This document shows, piece by piece, positions 8,936 to 17,668 of a stretch of 64,000 nucleotides of DNA (its first letter is position 1; the number at the start of each line of letters is the position of its first letter). The notes under the pieces are model-generated. The model was not told where the DNA came from and made no database searches. It worked only from the letters and a program-made list of their open reading frames with translations. Origin of the DNA: Aquipseudomonas alcaligenes (GTDB taxonomy: Bacteria > Pseudomonadota > Gammaproteobacteria > Pseudomonadales > Pseudomonadaceae); assembly GCF_900156545.1 (NCBI RefSeq), contig NZ_FTNW01000002.1, forward strand, positions 124,001-188,000. The letters are read 5' to 3'. The position numbers were made by a program, and so were the translations under genes.

Positions 8936-9850
8936 TCAAAGGCGCGATGTTAGCAGGCCGGCGCCCGCTGGCTCCAGCAGCCCGGTCTTAGGCAGGCTGC
9001 TGATGAGGAAGTCGAGAAAGGCCTTGACCTTCATCGCCTGGAAACGTCGCGACGGATAAACCGCATACAGCTCACCGGTGGGCAGGCGCGCCTCGGGTAG
9101 CAACTCGATCAGCTCACCGTCCTGTACCGCTGCCTCGGAGATCATCACCGGCAATGCGGCAATCCCGGCGCCGGCCAGCGCCGCCTCGCGCGCCAGGGTG
9201 ATGTTGTTGCAGGCCAGCACGCGCTGGCAGGCGATGTTTTCGCCCAGCAGCGGCCAGTGCCGCGGGGAATCCACCGGCAGGTGGAGGGCGCGATGCCCGG
9301 CCAGTTCCTGAACAGTGCGCGGCGTGCCGTGCTGGGCCAGATAGGCCGGGCTGGCGCACAGGCGGCGACGACTCTCGAACAGCTTGCGCGCGATCAGCGT
9401 CGAGTCGCGCGGTTGGCCGACCTGGATGGCAATGTCGACGCCCTCCTCCAGCGGATCGACATCGCGCGAGGTCAGCTCCACCTCGGCACTGATCTGCGGG
9501 TACTGGCGCATGAATTCGCCCAGCACCCGACCCAGAAACAGCTGGCCGAACTCGATGGGCGCGGTGATCCGCAGCAATCCGGAGGGCGCCTGCTGCAGCT
9601 GCATCACCGCCTGCTCGGCCTCGGCGAAGTCGAGCATGATCTGCCGGCAGCGCTCGTAATAGGCCTGCCCCACCTCGGTCAGGCGCAGCTTGCGCGTGGT
9701 GCGGTTGAGCAGGCGCACGCCGAGACGCTCCTCCAGCAGCGCGATGCGCCGACTCACCGTGGACTTCTGCATGCCCAGGCTCTGCGCGGCCTGGGTGAAG
9801 CTGTGGCACTCCACCACGCGGGTGAAGATCAAGGCATCATCCAGCCCCAT
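8936..9850 (-). CDS. LysR-family transcriptional regulator
   Basis: 304 aa. N-terminal winged HTH (FTRVVECHSFTQAAQSLGMQ, then VSRRIALLEERLGVRLLNRT) followed by a periplasmic-binding-protein-like effector domain. It is divergent from the EmrA-like gene across a 103-bp gap that holds a perfect dyad with LTTR-box geometry. It is therefore the likely local regulator of that efflux operon. From memory it corresponds to PA3135. Confidence 0.93.
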   Translation of the reverse strand: MGLDDALIFTRVVECHSFTQAAQSLGMQKSTVSRRIALLEERLGVRLLNRTTRKLRLTEVGQAYYERCRQIMLDFAEAEQAVMQLQQAPSGLLRITAPIEFGQLFLGRVLGEFMRQYPQISAEVELTSRDVDPLEEGVDIAIQVGQPRDSTLIARKLFESRRRLCASPAYLAQHGTPRTVQELAGHRALHLPVDSPRHWPLLGENIACQRVLACNNITLAREAALAGAGIAALPVMISEAAVQDGELIELLPEARLPTGELYAVYPSRRFQAMKVKAFLDFLISSLPKTGLLEPAGAGLLTSRL

Positions 9851-9899
9851 TATTGTTCCCCATAAGCAACAAAGTTTGCGAATTCTACCGGCTACTTAC

Positions 9900-9918
9900 T
9901 TAACAGCAACACTGTTAA
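9900..9918. promoter_or_regulatory. LysR-type operator candidate (TTAACAG-N5-CTGTTAA)
   Basis: Perfect 7-bp inverted arms with a 5-bp centre containing the T-N11-A LTTR core. It lies in the divergent interval, 35 bp before the EmrA-like start and 49 bp before the LysR start, so it could serve both directions. Confidence 0.65.
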
Positions 9919-9953
9919 ATTTGCTTACACTCTGCCAGTCGTTCGAGTTCGCC

Positions 9954-11003
9954 ATGCCCGCCCAGTTGCAACGCCGTCTGTCCGTCTTCGTCGCCCTCCT
10001 CGTCCTGATCGCCGCCGGCCTGTTCGGCCACTGGCTGCTGGTCGGGCGTTTCCACGAAAGTACCGACAACGCCTACGTACAGGGTGAGATCACTCGGGTT
10101 TCCAGCCAGCTGGGTGCACGTATCGAGCAGGTGCTGGTGGCGGACAACCAGCACGTGGAAAAAGGCCAGCTGCTGCTGACCCTCGAAGCCGCCGATTTCC
10201 AGCTGGCTCTGGAGCGCGCCCGCGCCGCCCTGGCCACCCGCGAGGCGGAACTCGCGCAGGCACAGAGCCGCCTGGACCAGCAGGCCAGCCTGATCGCCGC
10301 CAGCCAGGCCGATGTGGCCGCCGGGCAGGCCACGCTGAGCCGCACCCAGATCGACCTGTCGCGCGCGCAGACCCTGCGCAAGCCGGGCTACGTCTCCGAA
10401 GAACGGGTCACCACCCTGTCCGCCGACAGCCGCGTGGCCCGCTCGCAGCTGTCCAAGGCGGAAGCCGACCTGGCCGCCCAGCGCCAGCAGGTGGATGCCC
10501 TGCAGGCCGACATCAAGCGCCTCGAAGCGCAGATCGCCAACGCCCGCGCGGAAATCGCCCAGGCCGAGCTGAACCTGGCGCGCACCGAGATCCACGCCCC
10601 GATCAGCGGCACCATCGGCCAGCGCTCGGCGCGCGAAGGCCAGGTGGTGCAGGCTGGCGCCTACCTGCTGTCGATCGTGCCGAACGACGCCATCTGGGTG
10701 CAGGCCAACTTCAAGGAGACCCAGATCGGCCGGATGCAGGTCGGCCAGAGCGCCGAGCTGATCTTCGACGCCTATCCGGACACCCCCATCGAAGGCCGCA
10801 TCGACAGCCTGTTCGCCGCCTCCGGCGCGCAGTTCAGCCTGCTGCCGCCGGACAACGCCACCGGCAACTTCACCAAGGTGGTACAGCGCATTCCGGTCAA
10901 GCTGACCTTCGCCACCGACAATCCGCTGGCCGGCAAGATCCGCCCCGGAATGTCGGTGGAAGTGCAGGTCGACATCGCCAGCGACGCCCAGCATGGCGGC
11001 TGA
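9954..11003 (+). CDS. HlyD/EmrA-family membrane fusion protein
   Basis: Periplasmic adaptor of a tripartite efflux pump. 349 aa. Start placed at MPAQLQRRLSVF; the reading frame continues upstream but overlaps the LysR gene. One N-terminal membrane anchor (about 10-30), then DNAYVQGEIT beginning the lipoyl half-motif, a long coiled-coil hairpin (about 95-205, Ala/Gln/Glu-rich), the second half-motif (LARTEIHAPISGTIG) and a beta-barrel (NFKETQIGRMQVGQ). It overlaps the next permease gene by 11 bp. Regulated probably by the divergent LysR. Confidence 0.93.
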   Translation: MPAQLQRRLSVFVALLVLIAAGLFGHWLLVGRFHESTDNAYVQGEITRVSSQLGARIEQVLVADNQHVEKGQLLLTLEAADFQLALERARAALATREAELAQAQSRLDQQASLIAASQADVAAGQATLSRTQIDLSRAQTLRKPGYVSEERVTTLSADSRVARSQLSKAEADLAAQRQQVDALQADIKRLEAQIANARAEIAQAELNLARTEIHAPISGTIGQRSAREGQVVQAGAYLLSIVPNDAIWVQANFKETQIGRMQVGQSAELIFDAYPDTPIEGRIDSLFAASGAQFSLLPPDNATGNFTKVVQRIPVKLTFATDNPLAGKIRPGMSVEVQVDIASDAQHGG

Positions 11004-12543
11004 CGAACTGCTGCGCCCGCAGGGAGAGCCCAGCCGGCGCGACTGGATCGCGGTGATGAGCGCCATGCTCGGCGCCTTCATGGCCGTGCTGGATATCCAG
11101 ATCACCAACTCCTCGCTGAAGGACATCCAGGGTGCGCTGTCGGCCACCCTGGAGGAAGGCTCGTGGATCTCCACCTCCTACCTGGTGGCCGAGATCATCA
11201 TGATCCCGCTCACCGCCTGGCTGGTGCAGCTACTCTCAGCGCGGCGCCTGGCGGTATGGGTGTCCGTCGGCTTCCTGATCTCCTCGCTGCTCTGCTCCAT
11301 GGCCTGGAGCCTTGAGAGCATGATCGCCTTCCGCGCCCTGCAGGGCTTCACCGGTGGCGCGCTGATCCCGCTGGCCTTCACCATGACCCTGATCAAGCTG
11401 CCCGAGCATCACCGGGCCAAGGGCATGGCGCTGTTCGCCATTACCGCCACCTTCGCTCCGTCCATCGGCCCGACCCTGGGCGGCTGGCTCACCGAGAACT
11501 GGGGCTGGGAATACATCTTCTATATCAACGTGCCACCCGGCCTGCTGATGATCGCCGGGCTGATGTATGGTTTGGAGAAGAAGGCGCCACACTGGGAACT
11601 GCTGAAGAGCACCGACTATGCCGGCATCGTCACCCTGGGCCTGGGCCTGGGCTGCCTGCAGGTGTTCCTCGAGGAAGGTCATCGCAAGGACTGGCTGGAG
11701 TCGAGCCTGATTGTCGGCCTGGGCAGCGTGGCAGCTATCAGCCTGGTGCTGTTCGTCATCCTGCAGCTGTCGCGCGACAACCCGCTGATCAACCTGCGCA
11801 TTCTGCGCGAGCGCAACTTCGGCCTCACCAGCATCTCCAGCCTGGGCATGGGCCTCGGCCTGTACGGATCGATCTACCTGCTGCCGCTGTACCTGGCGCA
11901 GATCCAGGGCTACAACGCCCTGCAGATCGGCGAGGTGATCATGTGGATGGGCCTGCCGCAGCTGTTCCTTATCCCGCTGGTGCCACAGCTGATGAAGGTG
12001 ATCTCGCCGAAATGGCTGTGCGCCATCGGCTTCGCCCTGTTCGGCGCCTCCAGCTTTTTCTCCGGCACGCTCAATCCGGACTTCGCCGGCGAGCAGTTCA
12101 ACCATATCCAGCTGATCCGCGCCCTCGGCCAGCCGATGATCATGGTGACCATCTCGCTGATCGCCACGGCTTATATCCAGCCGCAGGACGCGGGCTCCGC
12201 CTCCAGCCTGTTCAACATCCTGCGCAACCTCGGCGGCGCCATTGGCATCGCCCTGCTCGCCACCCTGCTCGACAGCCGCGCCAAGACTTACTTCGACTAC
12301 CTGCGTGAAGCCCTGGTACCCGGCAATCCGCAGGTGGACGAACGCCTGGCCCTGCTCACCGAACAGCTCGGCAGCTCGCAGGCGGCGCTGGGCAAGCTGA
12401 GCGAGATCACGCATCAGCAAGCCAGTATCATGGCCTACAATGACGCCTTCCATTTCGTCGGCATTACCCTGGCCATCAGCATGCTCGCCGTGCTGCTGAC
12501 CCGCAAACTGCCCGCCGGCGCCACCGGTGGCGCGGCCCACTGA
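10993..12543 (+). CDS. EmrB/QacA-type MFS multidrug exporter (DHA2, 14 TM)
   Basis: Proton-driven drug exporter of the inner membrane. 516 aa, typical of 14-segment DHA2 permeases. Motif A-like and motif C-like regions are visible (RALQGFTGGALIPLAF; ATFAPSIGPTLGGWL), followed by WGWEYIFYINVPPG, a hallmark of EmrB-type proteins. It is translationally coupled to the adaptor gene and has no outer-membrane factor gene beside it, so it would borrow a TolC/OprM-like channel. Substrate unknown. Confidence 0.94.
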   Translation: MAADELLRPQGEPSRRDWIAVMSAMLGAFMAVLDIQITNSSLKDIQGALSATLEEGSWISTSYLVAEIIMIPLTAWLVQLLSARRLAVWVSVGFLISSLLCSMAWSLESMIAFRALQGFTGGALIPLAFTMTLIKLPEHHRAKGMALFAITATFAPSIGPTLGGWLTENWGWEYIFYINVPPGLLMIAGLMYGLEKKAPHWELLKSTDYAGIVTLGLGLGCLQVFLEEGHRKDWLESSLIVGLGSVAAISLVLFVILQLSRDNPLINLRILRERNFGLTSISSLGMGLGLYGSIYLLPLYLAQIQGYNALQIGEVIMWMGLPQLFLIPLVPQLMKVISPKWLCAIGFALFGASSFFSGTLNPDFAGEQFNHIQLIRALGQPMIMVTISLIATAYIQPQDAGSASSLFNILRNLGGAIGIALLATLLDSRAKTYFDYLREALVPGNPQVDERLALLTEQLGSSQAALGKLSEITHQQASIMAYNDAFHFVGITLAISMLAVLLTRKLPAGATGGAAH

Positions 12544-12572
12544 GCCCGCCGCCTCCTGCTTCTGGTTGCACC

Positions 12573-13466
12573 ATGCCTGCCTCGCGTTACCGCTCGTTCC
12601 TGCTGATCGGCGCCTTCCTCGTCATCTATATCGGCTGGGGCACCACCTACCTGGCCAACCACTTCCTCCTGCGCGAGCTGCCACCCTTCGTCATCGGCAC
12701 CCTGCGCTTCTGCCTGGCCGGCCTGCTGGCCCTGCTGTGGGTAGCGATGCGAGGCGGGCTGCGCGTGCAATCCAGCGACTGGGGCGGTGCGCTGATCGGC
12801 GGCCTGTTGCTGATCGCCGTCGGCCAGGGCGCGCTGATCTATGCCAACCAGCACCTGCCGACCGGCATGCTGGCCATCCTCTATGCCTCGCTGCCGCTGT
12901 GGAGCGTGCTGCTCGAATGGCTGCTGCAGGACCGCCCACCACTCTGGGTAGTGCTTGGCCTGGCCATCGCCAGCGCCGGCATCGTCCTGCTGATGGGCGG
13001 CGGCCTGAGCGCAGCGGCCGGCCCCATGCAATGGCTGTCCGGCGCCCTGGTGCTGCTGGCCACCCTGCTCTGGGCGGTCGGTGCCTGGTGGCTGCGCCAA
13101 CGCGCGGCGTTCCGCTCGGCCGCCACCGGGCTGGGCCTGCAGATGCTGATCGGAGCACTGGTGCTGGGCGGCCTCGGGCTCTGGCATGACGACTGGCAGG
13201 CCCTGCAGCTCGGCGAGCTGTCCGTGCAGGGCTGGTTGTGGCTGGCGTACCTGGTGCTGCCGGTCAGCCTCGGCGTGTACCCGGCCTACTTCTGGCTGCT
13301 GCGCGAAGTGAAGCCGAGCCTGGTATCGACCTTCGCCTTCGTCAACCCGGTGGTGGCGCTGCTGCTCGGCTACCTGATCCTCGACGAACGCCTGAGCCTG
13401 TCCGCCGGCATGGCCTGCGCGGCGGTGCTGGTCGGGGTGTCGATGATCATCTTCGGACGGCGCTAA
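12573..13466 (+). CDS. EamA/DMT-family transporter
   Basis: 297 aa with ten predicted membrane segments arranged as two EamA repeats (about 10-145 and 150-295). The N-terminus contains YIGWGTTYLANHFLLRELPP, typical of YedA-like permeases. It is 29 bp after the MFS gene in the same direction and may be co-transcribed. Export of an amino acid or metabolite is likely, substrate unknown. From memory P. aeruginosa lacks it between PA3137 and uvrB, so it may be a lineage-specific insertion. Confidence 0.88.
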   Translation: MPASRYRSFLLIGAFLVIYIGWGTTYLANHFLLRELPPFVIGTLRFCLAGLLALLWVAMRGGLRVQSSDWGGALIGGLLLIAVGQGALIYANQHLPTGMLAILYASLPLWSVLLEWLLQDRPPLWVVLGLAIASAGIVLLMGGGLSAAAGPMQWLSGALVLLATLLWAVGAWWLRQRAAFRSAATGLGLQMLIGALVLGGLGLWHDDWQALQLGELSVQGWLWLAYLVLPVSLGVYPAYFWLLREVKPSLVSTFAFVNPVVALLLGYLILDERLSLSAGMACAAVLVGVSMIIFGRR

Positions 13467-13478
13467 GCCCCCGTAGGG

Positions 13479-13493
13479 CGGGTAAAACCCGCG
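13479..13493. repeat. Short GC-rich inverted repeat
   Basis: GCGGGT-AAA-ACCCGC directly after the DMT gene, in the context GTAGGGCGGGTAAAACCCGCGAG, which resembles common intergenic repeats of Pseudomonas. Confidence 0.5.
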
Positions 13494-13520
13494 AGCCTCG
13501 ACCGCCACGCTACGCCTTCC

Positions 13521-13573
13521 CTGTAGCCCGGATGCAATCCGGGGACGCTTCCCGGATTGCATCCGGGCTACAG
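13521..13573. repeat. REP-like long inverted repeat (22-bp arms)
   Basis: Two perfect 22-bp arms (CTGTAGCCCGGATGCAATCC.. and its complement) flank a 9-bp centre between the convergent DMT and uvrB genes. The motif GTAGCCCGGATGCAATCCGG is a familiar dispersed repeat in Pseudomonas genomes. The strong stem may also protect or terminate both transcripts. Confidence 0.8.
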
Positions 13574-13577
13574 GAGC

Positions 13578-15593
13578 TCAGACCTGCAGCAGGCGGTCAC
13601 GCAGCTTCTGGATCTCGTCGCGCAGCTGCGCGGCGGCCTCGAACTCCAGGTCGCGGGCCAGCTGGTACATCTTTTCTTCCAGCTGGCGGATGCGCTTGGT
13701 GATCTCGCTCGGCGAGCGCAGCTCGGCCTCGTAGCGGGCGCTCTCCTCCGCCGCCTTGGCCGCGGCCTTGCGCTTGTTGCTGCGTGCACCGGGCACCACG
13801 GCGCCTTCGAGGATGTCGCGGATATCCTTCTTGACCCCCTTGGGCACGATGCCGTTGGCCTCGTTGAAGGCCAGCTGCTTGTTGCGCCGCCGCTCGGTCT
13901 CACCGATGGCGCGCTCCATCGAGCCGGTCATGTTGTCGGCATAGAGGATGGCCTTGCCGTTGAGGTTGCGCGCGGCGCGGCCGATGGTCTGGATCAGCGA
14001 ACGTTCGCTGCGCAGGAAGCCTTCCTTATCGGCATCAAGGATAGCCACCAGCGACACCTCGGGCATATCCAGGCCCTCGCGCAGCAGGTTGATGCCCACC
14101 AGCACGTCGAAGGCGCCGGTACGCAGGTCGCGGATGATCTCCACCCGCTCCACCGTATCGATGTCCGAATGCAGGTAGCGCACCTTGACGTCGTGGTCGG
14201 CCAGGTAGTCGGTGAGGTCCTCGGCCATGCGCTTGGTCAGGGTGGTGACCAGCACCCGCTCCTCGACCGCCACGCGCTTGCGGATTTCCGACAGCAGGTC
14301 GTCGACCTGGGTACGCGCCGGGCGCACCTCGATCTGCGGGTCAACCAGGCCGGTGGGGCGCACCACCTGCTCGATCACCCGCCCGGCGTGCTCGGCCTCG
14401 TAGGGGCCGGGCGTGGCGGAGACGAAGATGGTCTGCGGGCTGGCCGCCTCCCACTCCTCGAAGCGCATCGGCCGGTTGTCCAGCGCCGAAGGCAGGCGGA
14501 AACCGTACTCGACCAGGGTTTCCTTACGCGAGCGGTCGCCTTTATACATGGCGCCGATCTGCGGAACGGTGACGTGCGATTCGTCGATCACCAGCAGCGA
14601 CTCGGCCGGCAGGTAGTCATAAAGAGTGGGCGGCGGCTCGCCCGGCGCGCGACCGGAGAGGTAGCGCGAGTAGTTCTCGATGCCGTTGCAGTAGCCCAGC
14701 TCGAGGATCATCTCCAGATCGAAGCGGGTGCGCTGCTCCAGGCGCTGCGCCTCCACCAGCTTGTTGTTGGCGCGCAGGTAGTCCAGCCGCTCCTTGAGCT
14801 CGACCTTGATGTGCTCCACCGCTTCCAGCAGGGTCTCGCGCGGGGTCACGTAGTGGCTCTTGGGGTAGAAGGTGAAGCGCGGCAACTTCTGGATCACCTC
14901 GCCGGTCAGCGGATCGAAGGCCGCCAGGCTCTCCACCTCGTCGTCGAACAGTTCGACACGGATCGCCTCCAGGTCCGATTCGGCCGGGAAGATGTCGATC
15001 ACGTCGCCACGCACACGGAAGGTGGCGCGGGCGAAGTCCATGTCGTTGCGGGTGTACTGCAGCTCGGCCAGGCGACGGAGCAGCGCGCGCTGGTCCATTT
15101 TGTCGCCACGGTCGATGTGCAGCACCATCTTCAGGTACTCCTCCGGGCTACCCAGGCCGTAGATGGAGGAGACAGTGGCGACGACGATGGCGTCCGGCCG
15201 CTCGATCAGCGCCTTGGTCGCCGACAGGCGCATCTGCTCGATGTGGTCGTTGATCGAGGCGTCCTTCTCGATAAAGGTGTCCGAAGCCGGTACATAGGCC
15301 TCCGGCTGGTAGTAGTCGTAATAGGAGACGAAATATTCGACCGAGTTGTTCGGGAAGAAGCTCTTGAACTCGCCATACAGCTGCGCCGCCAGGGTCTTGT
15401 TCGGCGCCAGCACCAGGGTCGGCCGCTGCACCTGGGCGATCACGTTGGCAATGCTGAAGGTCTTGCCCGAGCCGGTCACGCCCAGCAGGGTCTGGTGCGA
15501 CAGGCCAGCCTCCAGGCCCTCGACCATCTGGCGGATCGCCTCGGGCTGATCGCCGGCAGGCTTGAAGCGGGTGACGAGCTGAAACTGCGACAT
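13578..15593 (-). CDS. uvrB: UvrABC excinuclease subunit B
   Basis: DNA-damage-verifying helicase-like subunit of nucleotide excision repair. 671 aa from the ATG giving [20 protein letters not shown], preceded by AGAGGA; the frame extends 37 codons upstream without support. Walker [10 protein letters not shown], the beta-hairpin region following [14 protein letters not shown] box ([10 protein letters not shown]), helicase motif VI (QTIGRAARN) and a C-terminal UVR domain ([20 protein letters not shown]) are all present. No LexA box was seen in front. Confidence 0.98.
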   Translation of the reverse strand: MSQFQLVTRFKPAGDQPEAIRQMVEGLEAGLSHQTLLGVTGSGKTFSIANVIAQVQRPTLVLAPNKTLAAQLYGEFKSFFPNNSVEYFVSYYDYYQPEAYVPASDTFIEKDASINDHIEQMRLSATKALIERPDAIVVATVSSIYGLGSPEEYLKMVLHIDRGDKMDQRALLRRLAELQYTRNDMDFARATFRVRGDVIDIFPAESDLEAIRVELFDDEVESLAAFDPLTGEVIQKLPRFTFYPKSHYVTPRETLLEAVEHIKVELKERLDYLRANNKLVEAQRLEQRTRFDLEMILELGYCNGIENYSRYLSGRAPGEPPPTLYDYLPAESLLVIDESHVTVPQIGAMYKGDRSRKETLVEYGFRLPSALDNRPMRFEEWEAASPQTIFVSATPGPYEAEHAGRVIEQVVRPTGLVDPQIEVRPARTQVDDLLSEIRKRVAVEERVLVTTLTKRMAEDLTDYLADHDVKVRYLHSDIDTVERVEIIRDLRTGAFDVLVGINLLREGLDMPEVSLVAILDADKEGFLRSERSLIQTIGRAARNLNGKAILYADNMTGSMERAIGETERRRNKQLAFNEANGIVPKGVKKDIRDILEGAVVPGARSNKRKAAAKAAEESARYEAELRSPSEITKRIRQLEEKMYQLARDLEFEAAAQLRDEIQKLRDRLLQV

Positions 15594-15680
15594 GATCAAT
15601 CCTCTGTGACGCGCCGCCGCGGCGAGCGTCAAAGCTTGGAATTGCGCGCTGGCGCTGTCGCCGCGCACAACCGGGGTGGC

Positions 15681-15686
15681 TATAAT
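15681..15686 (+). promoter_or_regulatory. Perfect -10 hexamer upstream of the aminotransferase
   Basis: TATAAT within GGCTATAATAGCGG, 73 bp before the aminotransferase start in the divergent uvrB interval. The matching -35 is poor, so an activator or an extended element may be needed. Confidence 0.45.
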
Positions 15687-15759
15687 AGCGGCCCCTTTAT
15701 GCAACCCCTAGCGGGCGTTGCCGCATTCCAACCTTCTCCTCTCCGAGACCGCCGCAATC

Positions 15760-16956
15760 ATGAGTCTGTTCTCCGCCGTCGAAATGGCGCCGCGCGACCC
15801 GATCCTGGGCCTGAATGAAGCCTTCAACGCCGACCCCCGTCCGAACAAGGTCAACCTGGGCGTGGGCGTTTACTTCACCGAGGAGGGGCGAATTCCGCTA
15901 CTGCGCGCCGTGGCCGAGGCCGAGAAGGCACGCATCGAGGCCCACGCGCCACGCGGCTACCTGCCGATCGAGGGCATCGCCGCCTACGACAGCGCCGTGC
16001 AGAAGCTGCTGTTCGGCACGGACTCCGCCCTGCTGGCCGAAGGCCGTGTGGTCACTACCCAGGCCGTCGGCGGTACCGGCGCGCTGAAGACCGGCGCCGA
16101 TTTCCTCAAGCGCCTGCTGCCGAACGCCGTGGTCGCCATCAGCGACCCGAGCTGGGAAAACCACCGCGCGCTGTTCGAGTCCGCCGGCTTCCCGGTGCAG
16201 AACTACCGTTACTATGACGCTGCGACCCACGGCGTGAACCGCGCAGGCCTGCTGGAAGACCTGCAGAACCTGCCGGCCCGCTCCATCGTCGTGCTGCACG
16301 CATGCTGCCACAACCCAACCGGCGTCGACCTGAGCCTGGACGACTGGAAAGCCGTGCTGGAAGTGCTGCGCGAGCGCGAGCACGTGCCCTTCCTCGACAT
16401 CGCCTACCAGGGCTTCGGCGAGGGCATCGATCAGGACGCCTTCGCCGTGCGCCTGTTCGCCGAGTCCGGCCTGCCCTTCTTCGTGTCCAGCTCGTTCTCC
16501 AAGTCCTTCTCGCTGTATGGCGAGCGTGTCGGCGCACTGTCCATCGTCACCGCCAGCAAGGACGAAGCCGGCCGCGTGCTGTCGCAGGCCAAGCGCGTGA
16601 TCCGCACCAACTACTCCAACCCGCCGACCCACGGTGCCACCGTAGTCGCCAGCGTACTCAACAGCCCCGAGCTGCGCGCTCTGTGGGAGCAGGAGCTGGG
16701 CGAGATGCGCGAGCGCATCCGCGACATGCGCCTGGCCATGGTCGAGCAGCTGGCCGCCCTTGGCGCCAAGCGCGACTTCAGCTTCGTTGCCCGCCAGCGC
16801 GGCATGTTCTCCTACTCGGGCCTGACCGCCGAGCAGGTCGAGCGCCTGAAGACCGAGTTCGGCATCTATGCCGTCGGTACCGGTCGCATCTGTGTCGCCG
16901 CGCTGAACCGCAGCAATCTGGACGCCGTCACCCGAGCCATCGTCCAGGTGCTCTGA
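15760..16956 (+). CDS. Aromatic/aspartate aminotransferase (class I, PLP)
   Basis: 398 aa, exactly the AspC/TyrB size. Start at MSLFSAVEMAPRDPILGL, the family N-terminus. It transfers amino groups between aspartate or aromatic amino acids and 2-oxoglutarate in the cytosol. Visible residues: NLGVGVYFTEEGRIP, the PLP-contacting HACCHNPTGVDLS, the Schiff-base Lys in SSSFSKSFSLYGERVG, and a C-terminal Arg in GRICVAALN. The sequence does not separate AspC from TyrB/PhhC-like activity. Followed by its own terminator. Confidence 0.93.
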   Translation: MSLFSAVEMAPRDPILGLNEAFNADPRPNKVNLGVGVYFTEEGRIPLLRAVAEAEKARIEAHAPRGYLPIEGIAAYDSAVQKLLFGTDSALLAEGRVVTTQAVGGTGALKTGADFLKRLLPNAVVAISDPSWENHRALFESAGFPVQNYRYYDAATHGVNRAGLLEDLQNLPARSIVVLHACCHNPTGVDLSLDDWKAVLEVLREREHVPFLDIAYQGFGEGIDQDAFAVRLFAESGLPFFVSSSFSKSFSLYGERVGALSIVTASKDEAGRVLSQAKRVIRTNYSNPPTHGATVVASVLNSPELRALWEQELGEMRERIRDMRLAMVEQLAALGAKRDFSFVARQRGMFSYSGLTAEQVERLKTEFGIYAVGTGRICVAALNRSNLDAVTRAIVQVL

Positions 16957-16964
16957 AACAAATC

Positions 16965-17001
16965 GGGGAAGTCGCTTTCAAAGTGTTGACTTCCCCTTTT
17001 T
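16965..17001 (+). terminator. Aminotransferase terminator
   Basis: GGGGAAGTC, 14-base loop, GACTTCCCC, then TTTTT. The 3' arm overlaps the -35 element of the tRNA-Asn promoter (TTGACT). Confidence 0.8.
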
Positions 17002-17013
17002 AATCAGTAGGAT
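16986..17013 (+). promoter_or_regulatory. tRNA-Asn promoter
   Basis: TTGACT, 16-bp spacer, TAGGAT, 12 bp before the mature tRNA 5' end. The -35 hexamer is built into the upstream terminator stem. Confidence 0.65.
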
Positions 17014-17025
17014 ACGCACCGCTGT

Positions 17026-17101
17026 TCCGCGATAGCTCAGTCGGTAGAGCAAATGACTGTTAATCATTGGGTCCCTGGTTCGAGTCCAGGTCGCGGAGCC
17101 A
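17026..17101 (+). tRNA. tRNA-Asn (anticodon GTT)
   Basis: 76 nt with encoded CCA. Acceptor TCCGCGA/TCGCGGA, anticodon loop CTGTTAA giving GTT, T-loop GGTTCGAGTCC. Its last 22 bases are repeated downstream three more times. Confidence 0.98.
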
Positions 17102-17106
17102 AATTC

Positions 17107-17138
17107 AAAAGCCCCAGGTGAAAACCTGGGGCTTTTTT
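17107..17138 (+). terminator. tRNA-Asn terminator, repeat copy 1
   Basis: AAAAGCCCCAGGT-GAAA-ACCTGGGGCTTTT plus extra T residues: a perfect stem with a GNRA loop immediately after the tRNA. Confidence 0.9.
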
Positions 17139-17263
17139 ATTGCCTGCGGACTCTCACCAGGGACTGCGTCCCCCGGTTATTCGGCCTGCGGCCTCACCCC
17201 TTCGGGGCCGCGCTTGCGCGCGTTCGGCTGGCGCCGTCGAGTCCAGGTCGCGGAGCCAAATTC

Positions 17264-17295
17264 AAAAGCCCCAGGTGAAAATCTGGGGCTTTTTT
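17264..17295 (+). terminator. Terminator, repeat copy 2
   Basis: Same hairpin as copy 1 with one C-to-T change in the upper 3' arm, which leaves a G-U pair. Confidence 0.75.
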
Positions 17296-17419
17296 ATTGC
17301 CTGCGGACTCTCACCAGGGACTGCGTCCCCGGTTATTCGGCCTGCGGCCTCACCCCTTCGGGGCCGCACTTGCGCGCGTTCGGCTGGCGCCGTCGAGTCC
17401 AGGTCGCGGAGCCAAATTC

Positions 17420-17451
17420 AAAAGCCCCAGGTGAAAACGTGGGGCTTTTTT
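17420..17451 (+). terminator. Terminator, repeat copy 3 (decayed stem)
   Basis: Same element, but the 3' arm reads ACGTGGGG and loses a pair in the middle of the stem. The GCCCCA/TGGGGC base and T-run remain. Confidence 0.6.
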
Positions 17452-17622
17452 ATTGCCTGCCGGACTCTCACCAGGGCCTGAGTCCCCGGTTATTCGGTCT
17501 GCGGCCCCATCCCTTCGGGGCCACACTTGCGCGCGTTCGGCTGGCGCCGTCGAGTCCAGGTCGCGGGCCCCAATTCGAAAACCCCGTTTTTCGTTTCCTA
17601 CCGGACTCTCGCCTCCGCGAAC

Positions 17623-17657
17623 AAAGAAGAAGCCCCGCATTGCGGGGCTTCTTCTTT
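17623..17657. terminator. Strong bidirectional terminator
   Basis: Perfect 16-bp stem AAAGAAGAAGCCCCGC-ATT-GCGGGGCTTCTTCTTT. It closes the tRNA-repeat region and the convergent gene at 17669-18028. Confidence 0.85.
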
Positions 17658-17668
17658 GCCTGTTGGGC

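Larger units (their letters stand above)
17080..17617 (+). repeat. Tandem repeats of the tRNA-Asn 3' end plus terminator (about 157-bp units)
   Basis: Units begin at 17080 (inside the tRNA), 17237, 17393 and 17550, with periods of 157, 156 and 157 bp. Each starts with the 22-bp tRNA tail TCGAGTCCAGGTCGCGGAGC+CA, followed by an AAATTCAAAAG terminator hairpin, a TATTGCCTGC segment, ACTCTCACCAGGG, a GC-rich hairpin (GCGGCCTCACCCCTTCGGGGCCGC) and GCGCGCGTTCGGCTGGCGCCG. The third hairpin is mutated, and the fourth unit is cut short with a degraded tail (TCGCGGGCCCC). No selected protein reading frame is likely, because the unit length is not a multiple of three. The layout recalls the 178-bp repeats after E. 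coli tyrT. This fills most of the 17102-17668 gene-free stretch. Confidence 0.9.

Noticed and set aside
13557..15818. About 750-codon open frame antisense to uvrB
   Set aside because: The opposite strand encodes a complete UvrB with all motifs. Similar long antisense frames over gltX (7352-8953) and dinG (57329-59230) were rejected for the same reason.
17237..17571. tRNA-tail copies as phage or island attachment sites
   Set aside because: No integrase, no intervening cargo, and the copies are regularly spaced with a terminator in each unit. A repeat array explains them better.
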